Source of the DNA: Chloroflexota bacterium
GTDB lineage: Bacteria > Chloroflexota > Dehalococcoidia > Lucifugimonadales > UBA2962
Direction: 5' to 3'
Assembly (NCBI GenBank): GCA_002699485.1
Contig: PAAV01000045.1
Span: 1-33,069 of the forward strand
DNA length: 33,069 nucleotides
Under the pieces are notes generated by a model that had not been told where the DNA came from, searched no databases, and saw only the letters and a list, made by a program, of their open reading frames with translations. The translations under genes were made by a program, and so were the position numbers. Below are positions 6,827-15,616 of the stretch, piece by piece (within the stretch, counting starts at the first letter, position 1; each line of letters opens with the position of its first letter).

Positions 6827-8497
6827 ATGAATACAAACCGACTATATTTTGAACCGGTAGAAAACTCCGATCGGGTTTTCACCGACGATTTTAATGAATT
6901 CTTAATCGAATTGCATGATCTTCTAGGAGATCGTGTAACGGAACTAAGAAACAGCCGAGATACAGTACTAAAACAGGCTCTAGAAGGTACGCAGCCCACA
7001 CCCCTCCCACCTTCAGAAGCTACCACAGGAGATTGGGTTATTGACCCTATTCCTGATGAATTGAGAAGCCCAGGAATAGAAATCTCTGGACCTTCATCAA
7101 TCAGGCCAATGTTAATAAATGCACTGAACCCAGCAAAAGATGGGGATCGAGCTGAAGGCGACCTAGATGATGACGAGGATGCAGGAGGACATAGACTCAT
7201 AGACACCGTGAATTCTGCAATTAATCGACTAGAAGCCACTTTGGGCACTTTAGAGCACTATGACAGCAATAGAGATAAGAAATATGAGTTGCAGCCTGGA
7301 AAACTACCATTTTTCATGCATAGAGAACGAGGTTTACATTTAGATGAACCTGACGTAACTATTGACGGCAAACCTATCTCAGCTTCTATTTTAGGCACCG
7401 CTTTAACAATCTTTCACTGCGGCCGAGCGCAGATAAATAAAGGTCAAACCATTTACTTCTACGTACCGAAACTAGAATCTTCATTAGAAGCACGCTGGTA
7501 TCGAGACTTATTTGACGCAGCAACTGATCTGCTGAAGATCCCTAAAGAAAGTATTAAGGCTATCGCTCTAGTTGAATCATTACCACTGGTATACCAGATG
7601 GAAGAAGTGTTATACGAACTGGGCCCTTATGCAGCCGGCCTGAACGCTGCCAGGTGGGATCTAAAGGCGAGTATATTTGAATTCATAATGGCTGACCCGA
7701 ATTCTGTTTGGCCTGACAGGTTTGGCGTCGCGGTTCCAACCACTCAATTCCTAGCGAACATTTTCAGGCGACTTGTTGCAATATGTTTAAAGCACAATGC
7801 TGTGGCAATCGGTGGAATGGCTACTCCGCTTCCATCACGGGATCCTGAAGTAAATGAATCAGCCTCCAAGTCGATAAGAGCTGATAAAGAGTGGGAGGCA
7901 CAGCAAGGATTCTTAAGAGCTTGGGTGGCACATATTTTTCATATGCAAGTTGCTGCAGAACCATTTAAAGACTGGCATTCTGGCTGGCAGCCCACAGAAG
8001 AAATGAAAAACCCGGATAACTATCCTGTTTCAATAGATGTTCCAGAAGGCCCTATAACTATAGAAGGCACACATAGAAATGCAAGAATGGTAATAGAGTA
8101 CCTTGAGGGATGGCTGAATGGCAGAGGAGCAAAGGGTATTGACAGCCTTGAGGGTCAACCGGGTATTCATCCGGCCCTTATGGAAGACCTTGCAACTGGC
8201 AGGATGTCTGTAGCTCAAATTGCACAAAGAATTATCCATGCCGTTGAAGACTCAGAGTCTGGAAAAATACACGACTTTGATACTGTAAAGCAAATAATTA
8301 AAGAGCAATTGGATGATATTTTGAAAATTAGAGAAGCATCTGGGGTGTTAACTTCCGATATGAAACAAAGGTATCAAGATGCTTACATTATTTCATTGAG
8401 ATGGATAAAAAATTACACTGAATATGACTTCAGGAGCCTTGGAACCTACAGCCATAAAGACCTACTGAAAATTGCTTCATCACCACCAGCTTTCTAA
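6827..8497 (+). CDS. Divergent malate synthase-like protein (MSA type)
   Basis: 556 residues, close to the usual 530-550 of malate synthase A, which condenses glyoxylate and acetyl-CoA to malate. Residues equivalent to the known active site are visible: Arg166 in FMHRERGLHL, Glu250 in VESLP, Asp278 in GLNAARWD and Asp454 in LMEDLATG. The segment INALNPAKDGDRAEGDLDDDEDA (residues 97-119) replaces the usual 'NALNSGA...DFEDA' stretch and is very acidic. Two canonical motifs are altered: GLNxGxWDYxF reads GLNAARWDLKASIF, and the DGTWVAHP loop reads LRAWVAHIFH. It could therefore have malate synthase activity or a related CoA-dependent aldol activity. First gene of an operon with hydroxypyruvate isomerase and a TPP enzyme. 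The ATG has a weak AGGA site 12 bases upstream. Confidence 0.82.
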   Translation: MNTNRLYFEPVENSDRVFTDDFNEFLIELHDLLGDRVTELRNSRDTVLKQALEGTQPTPLPPSEATTGDWVIDPIPDELRSPGIEISGPSSIRPMLINALNPAKDGDRAEGDLDDDEDAGGHRLIDTVNSAINRLEATLGTLEHYDSNRDKKYELQPGKLPFFMHRERGLHLDEPDVTIDGKPISASILGTALTIFHCGRAQINKGQTIYFYVPKLESSLEARWYRDLFDAATDLLKIPKESIKAIALVESLPLVYQMEEVLYELGPYAAGLNAARWDLKASIFEFIMADPNSVWPDRFGVAVPTTQFLANIFRRLVAICLKHNAVAIGGMATPLPSRDPEVNESASKSIRADKEWEAQQGFLRAWVAHIFHMQVAAEPFKDWHSGWQPTEEMKNPDNYPVSIDVPEGPITIEGTHRNARMVIEYLEGWLNGRGAKGIDSLEGQPGIHPALMEDLATGRMSVAQIAQRIIHAVEDSESGKIHDFDTVKQIIKEQLDDILKIREASGVLTSDMKQRYQDAYIISLRWIKNYTEYDFRSLGTYSHKDLLKIASSPPAF

Positions 8498-8526
8498 AAT
8501 GATAATGTAACGTAATCAGGAGATTC

Positions 8527-9306
8527 ATGATTAAATTCAGCGCAAATCTATCAATGTTATTTACTGAGCTTGATTTCTTGGACCGGTTTTCTGCTGCCAA
8601 GAAAGCCGGGTTCGATTACGTCGAGTATCTTTTCCCTTACGATTTCGCTCCTGAACAAATTAGTGATCAATTGACTCAACACAACCTCGATCAGGTATTG
8701 TTTAACCTTCCTGCTGGCAATTGGGGAACGGGCGAACGAGGAATCACTTGCTTGCCAGATCGGATTGATGAATTCGAAGATGGAGTAATGAAAGCGATAG
8801 ATTACGCGAAAGCTTTAGGATGCAAACAGGTAAACGCATTAGCGGGCATACCCGCATTAGAAAGCTCCGAAGATCTCGTAAAGGAAACTTTTATAAAAAA
8901 TCTACGATTCGCCGCAAATAAACTTAAAGATCAAGATATTCATCTATTAACTGAGCCTATAAACACAATAGATATTCCAGGGTTTTACTTAAACTACACA
9001 GAACAAGCAAAATCTATCTTAAAAGAAGTTGATTCTAATAATTTATTTATTCAATATGACATCTATCATATGCAAATTATGGAAGGAGATCTCATACGGA
9101 CTATAACCGAAAATCTCAACTATATTAAACATATACAGCTCGCTGATAACCCAGGGCGGCATGAACCTGGGACTGGAGAGATTAACTATTCATCAATATT
9201 CAGCGCTTTGCAAAAGTTAGGCTACAAGGGGTATGTTGGATGTGAATATATCCCTAAAGAGAGCACTTTGGACGGAATTGCCTGGATTGAACAGTACAGA
9301 CAATGA
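8527..9306 (+). CDS. hyi: Hydroxypyruvate isomerase
   Basis: 259 residues, the family length. It interconverts hydroxypyruvate and tartronate semialdehyde in glyoxylate/glycerate metabolism. The TIM-barrel AP-endonuclease-2 fold starts with the characteristic FSANLSMLFTELDFLDRF, followed by VEYLFPYDF and LFNLPAGNWGTGERG, all near-diagnostic for Hyi. The two catalytic glutamates are present as Glu143 (LLTEPIN) and Glu240 (GCEYIP). ATG 8527 is preceded by AGGAG with four intervening bases. The 3' end overlaps the next gene by ATGA, so translation is probably coupled. The flanking malate synthase-like and TPP-enzyme genes support a role in C2/C3 acid use. Members outside the proteobacterial operon can have related aldose/ketose substrates, so the precise substrate is inferred. 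Confidence 0.92.
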   Translation: MIKFSANLSMLFTELDFLDRFSAAKKAGFDYVEYLFPYDFAPEQISDQLTQHNLDQVLFNLPAGNWGTGERGITCLPDRIDEFEDGVMKAIDYAKALGCKQVNALAGIPALESSEDLVKETFIKNLRFAANKLKDQDIHLLTEPINTIDIPGFYLNYTEQAKSILKEVDSNNLFIQYDIYHMQIMEGDLIRTITENLNYIKHIQLADNPGRHEPGTGEINYSSIFSALQKLGYKGYVGCEYIPKESTLDGIAWIEQYRQ

Positions 9307-11675
9307 GTAACACAAAAAATCCAGCTGAAAATTTAAACAAATATCTTGAGCGTATCCAATCAACTATTTTGTGGTTGTCCGTAAACATAGTTCATCATGC
9401 AAACAATCTTCGGGAAACTAAATCGGGTGTTAAAGTGGGAGGCCACCAAGCATCTAGTGCCTCAGTTGTAACAATAATGACTTCACTTTATTTTGATTTT
9501 ATGAACGCAGGAGACCGAATATCTGTTAAGCCACATGCTTCGCCTGTTTACCATGCAATACAGTATATTCTGGACAATTTAGACGAAAAATATATGAATA
9601 CATTGAGGGAGATACATGGCCTTCAAGCTTATCCCAGTCGTACTAAGGATCCTGATCACGTAGACTTTTCAACCGGTTCAGTAGGAATTGGAGCAATAGC
9701 ACCTAACTTCGCCTCTCTTGTTGAAAGGTATATCAAGTCACAAGCTGGCTCAAAACAATGGGATGTTGACAACGAAGCAGAACGCCGATACATCAGCTTG
9801 GTTGGCGATGCCGAACTAGATGAGGGGTCAGTCTGGGAAGCAATTGCTGAACCTACGATGAGCAACTTGGATGACGTTATATGGGTAGTGGATTTAAATA
9901 GGCAGAGCTTAGATCGCGTAATACCCGGTATCAGAGTTGGTGCCTGGGGCAAAATGTTCTCAGCTAATGGCTGGACTGTAATCAATGCTAAATACGGCTC
10001 TAAGTTGCAAAATGCTTTCAAAATGCCCAACGGGGACCTGTTCAGGGAAACAATCGACAAGATGCCTAATGAGTTATATCAAAGATTACTTAGGGTGTCT
10101 GGTGACGAATTACGGGAATGGCTCCCAAGGAGTAGCGAGGATACAGATACTCTAAAAAAGTTTGTTTCCCAGTGGGATGATAATGAACTACAAGAACTTG
10201 TTAGAAATCTAGGCGGGCATGATTTCACATCGTTGAGATCCAGCCTAAAAAAAGCCGATAAATCTAAAGGTCCAGCAGTTATTTTTGCTTATACCCTAAA
10301 AGGCTGGATGTTGCCCTCAGTTGGTGACCCGCAGAACCACTCAGTCATATTGAGCCAAGAACAAATGAACCAATTTAGGTCTGAATTAAGTATAGGCGAC
10401 AAAGAATGGCCTAAGCTAGATGATCAAACAGAAGAATGGAAGCTGAAAGAATCTGCGAAAAAGAATCTCTCTGAACTAAGATCCAAAACAGAAATAATCA
10501 AACATAGTTTTCCTAAGAGTTTTGGAAGAAGTTATAAAGGTCCTATGTCTACCCAGCAGATTTTTGGATTGATACTTACCGAAATATCTAGGGGTATACC
10601 AGGCCTATCCGATAAAGTCGTGACTGTTAGCCCAGATGTAGCCAGTTCTACAAACCTGGGTGGATGGATCAACAAAGTAGGTGTGTGGGGCGAATCAGAA
10701 GTGCCCCAAATGCCAGAAGATGTCCAGAGAGCGCTTAACTGGCAACAGACTCCTGATGGCCAACACATAGAGCTAGGCATTTCTGAGAATAACTTGTTTA
10801 TGATGCTTGGACAACTTGGCTTATCTCATGAAATGTTAGGTCAAACCCTGTTCCCTATCGGAACACTGTATGATCCATTCGTTAGACGCGGTTTAGATGC
10901 CCTGTTCTATGGTGTTTACTCTGGAGGTAGATTTATATTTGTTGGCACTCCATCTGGAATAACGCTTGGACCTGAGGGCGGTGCTCATCAGTCAATCGTG
11001 ACGGCATCTATAGGAATAGATCTTCCAGAAACATCCTATTACGAACCATGCTTTGGAATTGAACTTGAATGGATAGTTTTACAAGCTTTAGATCACATCA
11101 GGCAAAGAACTGAATCAACGTATCTAAGACTAACCACCAAAAGAATAGATCAACAACTGCTGACACTTCCAACGGAAGAAGGTCAGTTGGAGCAATTGAG
11201 GGAAAAGGTTATCCAAGGCGCATACCGCATAGTTGATAGATCAACTGAACCAGAATATCTACCTGGAGAAAATGTTGTGAATATCTTTGCTACCGGCGCA
11301 ATGATTCCCGAGGCTATTAACTCGAGTATTTCTTTATTGAATGAAGGAATATATTTAAATGTGATAAACGTGACTGGCCCCGGTAAGCTTTACAGAAGTT
11401 ACCAAGAATGGTCAAAGAGTTCCATCTATGCAGAGCAAGATCAAGTTTTTATGCCAGAACTGCTTACATCTTCAGAGAGAAAATCTCCGATAGTAACCGT
11501 TATTGACGGACACTCGCATTCATTGTCATGGATAGGGAGTGCTATTGGAGCTCAATGTTATCCATTAGGTGTCAATGATTTTGGACAATCTGGAGATACT
11601 AATGATCTGTACCGCGAATATGGCCTGGATGCAGGTAGCATATCAGCAGCTTGTTATGGTGCTTTAGGATTGTAG
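9303..11675 (+). CDS. AceE/transketolase-family TPP-dependent enzyme (homodimeric E1-like)
   Basis: 790 residues. The N-terminal TPP domain contains GGHQASSAS near 46, then GDAELDEG (168-175) through VDLNRQSLDR (196-205), the AceE form of the TPP/Mg motif. The middle domain has YTLKGWMLPS, and the C-terminal region contains GISENN, GPEGGAHQS and a transketolase C-terminal domain ending with ATGAM and VIDGHSHS. This is the architecture of homodimeric pyruvate dehydrogenase E1 (about 890 aa in E. coli, so this one is shorter) and of MdeB-type 2-oxobutyrate dehydrogenase E1. No E2 or E3 gene is adjacent. It overlaps hyi by 4 bp, so a substrate linked to hydroxypyruvate or glyoxylate is an attractive inference. 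The N-terminal E2-tethering region looks reduced. Confidence 0.85.
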   Translation: MSNTKNPAENLNKYLERIQSTILWLSVNIVHHANNLRETKSGVKVGGHQASSASVVTIMTSLYFDFMNAGDRISVKPHASPVYHAIQYILDNLDEKYMNTLREIHGLQAYPSRTKDPDHVDFSTGSVGIGAIAPNFASLVERYIKSQAGSKQWDVDNEAERRYISLVGDAELDEGSVWEAIAEPTMSNLDDVIWVVDLNRQSLDRVIPGIRVGAWGKMFSANGWTVINAKYGSKLQNAFKMPNGDLFRETIDKMPNELYQRLLRVSGDELREWLPRSSEDTDTLKKFVSQWDDNELQELVRNLGGHDFTSLRSSLKKADKSKGPAVIFAYTLKGWMLPSVGDPQNHSVILSQEQMNQFRSELSIGDKEWPKLDDQTEEWKLKESAKKNLSELRSKTEIIKHSFPKSFGRSYKGPMSTQQIFGLILTEISRGIPGLSDKVVTVSPDVASSTNLGGWINKVGVWGESEVPQMPEDVQRALNWQQTPDGQHIELGISENNLFMMLGQLGLSHEMLGQTLFPIGTLYDPFVRRGLDALFYGVYSGGRFIFVGTPSGITLGPEGGAHQSIVTASIGIDLPETSYYEPCFGIELEWIVLQALDHIRQRTESTYLRLTTKRIDQQLLTLPTEEGQLEQLREKVIQGAYRIVDRSTEPEYLPGENVVNIFATGAMIPEAINSSISLLNEGIYLNVINVTGPGKLYRSYQEWSKSSIYAEQDQVFMPELLTSSERKSPIVTVIDGHSHSLSWIGSAIGAQCYPLGVNDFGQSGDTNDLYREYGLDAGSISAACYGALGL

Positions 11676-11700
11676 GGTTAGCTCTGTAATCACAGACCCT
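11674..11700 (+). terminator. Weak candidate terminator after the C2/C3 operon
   Basis: AGGGT (11674-11678) pairs with ACCCT (11696-11700) and CTGT (11684-11687) with ACAG (11692-11695) around an AATC loop, with an unpaired bulge on the left arm. Only TTTA follows. It overlaps the stop codon of the TPP-enzyme gene. The position is right but the stem is imperfect. Confidence 0.4.
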
Positions 11701-11750
11701 TTATGTATTAATATTAAATAATACAAATTATATAAATTTAGGTGATCTCA

Positions 11751-12443
11751 ATGAGTAAAATTTTTATTACAGTTTTTCTGCTTGGTTTATCAACTGCACT
11801 CTTGGGAATGGCATGCGATTCAGCAATCGAAGAGGAAATTGCTGCATTAAAGGTAACACCAACTATTGAAAAAACTATCAGTTCTGAAGAATCATCTAAT
11901 GAAGGATTAAAAATGACTACACCAAAACAATATGACTCCGCTCCAGAAATGTCGATCGATGTCACTAAGAAATATACTGCCAAATTCCAGCTAGATGGAG
12001 GGAAAGGATTTGTGGTAGAGCTATATCCAGAGGTAGCGCCAATCACGGTCAATAGTTTCGTGTTTTTAGCTAGAGAGGGTTATTTTGACAACACCACGTT
12101 CCATAGAGTTATAAGCGGATTTATGTCGCAGGGTGGCGACCCTACAGGCACTGGAATGGGTGGCCCTGGATACACTTTCGAAAACGAATTCGACCCTGAG
12201 TATAAACATGATTCTCCTGGCATCCTTTCAATGGCAAACGCGGGCACCAGAAATGGTCAAGCTACAAATGGAAGTCAATTCTTCATAACACATGGTCCTA
12301 CTCCTCATTTAGATGGAATGCACACAGTATTCGGAAAAGTTACCCAAGGCTTAGAAATTGTGGTAAACCTCCGGGAAAGAGATCCCCAATTTGCCACATT
12401 TAATGGGGAAAAAATAATAACAATAGAGATTATAGAAGAATAA
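11751..12443 (+). CDS. Cyclophilin-type peptidyl-prolyl isomerase lipoprotein
   Basis: 230 residues. The N-terminus is a lipoprotein signal with LLGMAC, Cys22 being the predicted lipidated residue, followed by a flexible acidic linker of about 40 residues. The cyclophilin domain occupies roughly 66-230 and shows FHRVISGFMSQGGDPTGTG, the FENEF and SMANAG segments, NGSQFFIT and HLDGMHTVFGKV. The catalytic Arg of FHRV and the FMSQ residues are intact. It should act as a proline isomerase on proteins outside the cytoplasmic membrane. ATG 11751 is preferred over GTG 11742 because AGGTGA is spaced correctly only for the ATG. It is monocistronic, with its own strong terminator overlapping the stop codon. 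Confidence 0.93.
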   Translation: MSKIFITVFLLGLSTALLGMACDSAIEEEIAALKVTPTIEKTISSEESSNEGLKMTTPKQYDSAPEMSIDVTKKYTAKFQLDGGKGFVVELYPEVAPITVNSFVFLAREGYFDNTTFHRVISGFMSQGGDPTGTGMGGPGYTFENEFDPEYKHDSPGILSMANAGTRNGQATNGSQFFITHGPTPHLDGMHTVFGKVTQGLEIVVNLRERDPQFATFNGEKIITIEIIEE

Positions 12444-12478
12444 AAAAAGAGTTTGCTATCACAGCAAACTCTTTTTTT
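12442..12478. terminator. Bidirectional intrinsic terminator
   Basis: A7-GAGTTTGCT (12442-12457) pairs perfectly with AGCAAACTC-T7 (12463-12478) around the loop ATCAC, a 16-bp stem with an A tract on one side and a T tract on the other. It can terminate the cyclophilin gene on the plus strand and the VWA gene, which ends at 12495 on the minus strand. Confidence 0.93.
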
Positions 12479-12494
12479 ATTCTAGAACCGTAAG

Positions 12495-14552
12495 TTACTG
12501 GACGAAGGAATACAATTTACCCCGGACACCGATCCATGTTTTACCAACTAATTCGGTCTTCTTGGATAGAGGTTTGTTGTCAACTCGTACTGAAGCAGAT
12601 GGTTTATTAGTTTCTATACAAATTTTTCCTTTAGTAAATTTAAATGTGACCTCTTCTAATCCAGTCATTCCTAATTCACTTCCAGAAATTTTATTTTTGA
12701 ATAGAATCTTACTGAATAATCCACGTTTCAGAGTAGCAAAATCGATGACCCTTTCATCTCGGTCGTTGAACAGAAAACCTTTAGGTCTAGTTTGTAGCGC
12801 CCAATTAACTAAGATACTAATTATGGCAATCCCTAAACTGATAGGAAATACAATGACCCACCAAGGAAATCCCGGATTGTTTTGTACTGGTTGATTTTGA
12901 GATTGATCCAATAGGCTATTCTCATCTGTAATACTTGTAACAGCTAGCTGTTCAACTGAACTAAGGTACAAAGGCGTTGCTGTATATATATAGCTTTGTC
13001 CTCCATACTCTAACTGCAGAGCAAAACTAACAGTTCTTTGGCCTGGTGAATCGACAGTCATAAATACATCAAATATCCAATCTTGAGCATCACCTGAAGA
13101 TGTATTGGCCTGAATCTCTAATTGACCTTGCGTGCTATCTCCACTCGAAAGATCCCAGGTAAGAGTATCGTATGACACGGGATAAGGTTGACCTTCTACA
13201 TTCACGTTTATAGTTGCAACGTGGGTTCTTTGATTTAAGTTTAAATCTCCTTCAAGTAATTCGTTTATCTGTAAAGATGGAAAGTGTTGAACATCAATGG
13301 ATGCATCACTTTTAAGTACATAATCGATCTCATTCCAAGACAATTCGAATGTTATCGCATGGAGGCCTGTTGTATTGAACGGTCCTACCGAACCTGAAAA
13401 ATACCCGTCGCCCGCTACTGTATCAGAGTCAATACCTGCATCATTCAGCGTATATGCGAGGGTCTGTCCTTCAGGTGTAGTTACATATGCATGTATTGTT
13501 CCATCTTCAATTCGAATAATGTTTGACCCTCTATTTGCAAAGACAACTAACGATGAAGGCTCATTAAAAGGAAATGGCCCGGAGTTATTAATGGTTAAAC
13601 GTAACTCGTTCTGCGATGTGGTCCATAATGCAAATCGTCCATTAATGCTATTCGCATCAAGCGCCCATGTACCAGGCATGGGGTCTTCAATTTTTATTGA
13701 TCGAATATATGGGGATTCTAATGTATAACTTCCATCGATTAAGGAAGAATCAAGACCGTTGGGATTAGTTAAACTGATAGAACCATCTGATGCTTCTAAG
13801 TAAATAAAAAATTGAAGATTCTTAGTTTCAGGTAAGACATCGACGGAGATTGAAACCATTTCATTTAGCGTCAGTGTTGAATTATTGAGCTCTTCCAAAC
13901 TAGTATTTGTTACATTAGAAGTAATTCGCTCTACCACTTTATACATTTCACTGTTATTTTGAACGGCAAAATATTCGCCACCTGAACGACTAACCAGTGC
14001 ATTTGCAAATTCTTCATTAGTGTCTGAAGTCGAACCAACGGTTATTACATGAAAGTCGTTTGACTGAAGAACTAATTGATCAATTAAAGGTATGACTCTT
14101 TTGTACGCAGCAGCGGTGTTTTCTGTGCTTGAACCGCTAGTAATTAAAACAACATTGCTACCCAAAGCAGGCCGCTCCAGTCCAATGAGTGTATTTGCTT
14201 GTACAAGACCCATGAAAATATCGGATGCTTCACTGTTTCCCGATATTAATTCAGAATCAATTGATGATATTGTCTCAGCGAAGTTAGTAGACCCCAATGA
14301 TGTAGGACCAATCACAATCGATGGGCGCTCAGTATCAATAAAAGCCACTTCCCTGTCAGTACCGATAGAAGAGATCATTGTTATTAATGACCTGACAGAG
14401 TCTATATCCTCTTCGCTTTCCCTGACTGAACTGCCGTCAATCAGAAGGATAGTCATAGGTTTTTGGGTTGGTTCTGATGCTTCAGCAAGCAACGGAGCAC
14501 CTGCTAATGCTATAACTATGATTAGTACTGCGACACAAGCTTTAAGTATCAT
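12495..14552 (-). CDS. Membrane-anchored von Willebrand factor A domain protein
   Basis: 685 residues. A Sec signal peptide (ending near LLAEASEP) precedes a VWA domain at about 30-215. Its first motif is LLIDGSSV in place of the metal-binding DxSxS, so the MIDAS is degenerate; later VWA strands (VVLITSGSS, FHVITVGS) are recognisable. Residues of about 215-560 are beta-rich, immunoglobulin-like segments including a 'DGxxxDxxAGDGxYSG'-like loop. One membrane helix lies near 566-588 and a basic cytoplasmic tail of about 97 residues follows. A Gln/Asn-rich linker precedes the helix. Likely an envelope scaffold or sensor with ligand-binding ectodomain; no specific role can be named. The ATG at 14550-14552 is favoured by GGAG seven bases upstream. 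A palindromic dyad lies just upstream. Confidence 0.85.
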   Translation of the reverse strand: MILKACVAVLIIVIALAGAPLLAEASEPTQKPMTILLIDGSSVRESEEDIDSVRSLITMISSIGTDREVAFIDTERPSIVIGPTSLGSTNFAETISSIDSELISGNSEASDIFMGLVQANTLIGLERPALGSNVVLITSGSSTENTAAAYKRVIPLIDQLVLQSNDFHVITVGSTSDTNEEFANALVSRSGGEYFAVQNNSEMYKVVERITSNVTNTSLEELNNSTLTLNEMVSISVDVLPETKNLQFFIYLEASDGSISLTNPNGLDSSLIDGSYTLESPYIRSIKIEDPMPGTWALDANSINGRFALWTTSQNELRLTINNSGPFPFNEPSSLVVFANRGSNIIRIEDGTIHAYVTTPEGQTLAYTLNDAGIDSDTVAGDGYFSGSVGPFNTTGLHAITFELSWNEIDYVLKSDASIDVQHFPSLQINELLEGDLNLNQRTHVATINVNVEGQPYPVSYDTLTWDLSSGDSTQGQLEIQANTSSGDAQDWIFDVFMTVDSPGQRTVSFALQLEYGGQSYIYTATPLYLSSVEQLAVTSITDENSLLDQSQNQPVQNNPGFPWWVIVFPISLGIAIISILVNWALQTRPKGFLFNDRDERVIDFATLKRGLFSKILFKNKISGSELGMTGLEEVTFKFTKGKICIETNKPSASVRVDNKPLSKKTELVGKTWIGVRGKLYSFVQ

Positions 14553-14575
14553 CACACATCTCCAGTATTGAAAGG

Positions 14576-14599
14576 TTTTACATGATTTCTAATGTAAAA
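14576..14599. promoter_or_regulatory. Inverted repeat upstream of the VWA gene, possible operator
   Basis: TTTTACAT and ATGTAAAA are separated by 8 bp, 24-47 bp before the VWA start codon. A dyad of this size and position could bind a dimeric regulator or form a leader hairpin. No matching copy was noticed elsewhere in the window. The rest of 14553-14712 is A+T-rich with no other recognisable element. Confidence 0.35.
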
Positions 14600-14712
14600 T
14601 AAACTCAAATGTTCCAAACTTGTCTTATAATAGGTAAAATTGTTCAATATTGGTAGTAGAAATTGGTACTGATTTGAGCAGAAAATCCATGTAGTATTCT
14701 TGTTGTTTAAAA

Positions 14713-15051
14713 ATGTTGGTGAAATTAATTCATATGTACAAACCCATTACAGTCACAATTTTTATGATTATTACTGTTTTGCTGTGTTTAAATTGCCTGG
14801 CAAATGATAAGTCAGAGGAATATATGATTGGAAAAATTATTGATACAGATTCTCCAACAATAAGCTATACAAACTCCGTTACACTAATTGATAGTAACGA
14901 AAAGACTTGGGAATTTAAGCTTGAAGATCAATTCAATCATTTCACTCCATCTCACTTCATGAATCATATGATAAATGGAGATTTGATTAAGGTTGTTTTC
15001 TACTATGATGAGGATTCGATAATTGTATTAGACATTTCGGACTATCCTTAA
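14713..15051 (+). CDS. Small predicted lipoprotein of unknown function
   Basis: 112 residues, not recognised as a known family. The N-terminus is hydrophobic with a lipobox-like LCLNC, so the mature protein would start at that cysteine and be tethered outside the membrane. The mature part is about 84 residues, rich in Asp, Glu and His, with alternating strands (IGKIIDTDSPTISYTNSVTLID, then KTWEFKLEDQF) suggesting a small beta-barrel (OB-like) fold. ATG 14734 is an alternative start that gives a more standard signal peptide (M-Y-K-P then the hydrophobic core); neither start has a strong ribosome site. It is isolated between two minus-strand groups and converges with the 184-residue membrane protein gene. 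Confidence 0.62.
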   Translation: MLVKLIHMYKPITVTIFMIITVLLCLNCLANDKSEEYMIGKIIDTDSPTISYTNSVTLIDSNEKTWEFKLEDQFNHFTPSHFMNHMINGDLIKVVFYYDEDSIIVLDISDYP

Positions 15052-15061
15052 TACAGACAGT

Positions 15062-15616
15062 CTATCTTAATTTAGCAGTTGAATTCCTGATCCTTAAAGC
15101 GATATACCCAACTCCAGAAAAGAAGATTAAACTTACTACTATCCAAACGATCGTACCTATTTTGGTTCCTACAATATTCCGATCCTTAACCGAGATTTCC
15201 ATGTTGAATTTTACAGAGGTTTCATCTTTATTTTTCAAGGAAATAAGAATTGTCCAATTTCCTGGCTTTTTCAACAAAAAATTAGTTTTATAATCTAGAG
15301 GGTTTTGAGGAGTATTTAACGCATAAGACTCATATAACTCTTCTTTTGTCTCATCTTCCATACGAATCATAATTATAGAATCTGTAATAGGCTCACCACT
15401 AACTGCGATTGTCGGAGATAAAGTCAGTAGAATAGTTCCAACTGAAGGATCAAATGGACTAACTTTTACCACCAGTCCGATTCCCTCTTCTTCAAGCTGC
15501 GTAGTAGTTTCGTTTTGTTCTATTGACTGAGCTCTAACAATATTAGTCCCAATACCAAATAAAATGAACGTGAGAAGAATAATAAACAGGATTCTACTGG
15601 CAGATTGTAATTTCAT
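15062..15616 (-). CDS. Secreted/membrane-anchored protein of unknown function
   Basis: 184 residues: an N-terminal signal peptide (cleavage predicted near VRAQS), an extracytoplasmic beta domain, and a C-terminal membrane helix near 155-176 followed by a basic tail (RIRNSTAKLR), so the ectodomain is anchored from its C-terminus. The ectodomain pattern (VSPFDPSVGTILLTLSP...IRMEDETKEELYE...KPGNWTILISL) resembles the small immunoglobulin-like domains of YtkA/CopC/FixH-type proteins; I cannot assign it more exactly. Its ATG directly follows the TAA of the upstream thioredoxin-like gene with no spacer, which implies translational coupling and a shared function. Confidence 0.72.
   Translation of the reverse strand: MKLQSASRILFIILLTFILFGIGTNIVRAQSIEQNETTTQLEEEGIGLVVKVSPFDPSVGTILLTLSPTIAVSGEPITDSIIMIRMEDETKEELYESYALNTPQNPLDYKTNFLLKKPGNWTILISLKNKDETSVKFNMEISVKDRNIVGTKIGTIVWIVVSLIFFSGVGYIALRIRNSTAKLR

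Noticed and set aside
6799-7248. 149-codon minus-strand open frame rich in serine
   Set aside because: Antisense to the malate synthase-like gene; low-complexity Ser/Arg composition from reversed codons.
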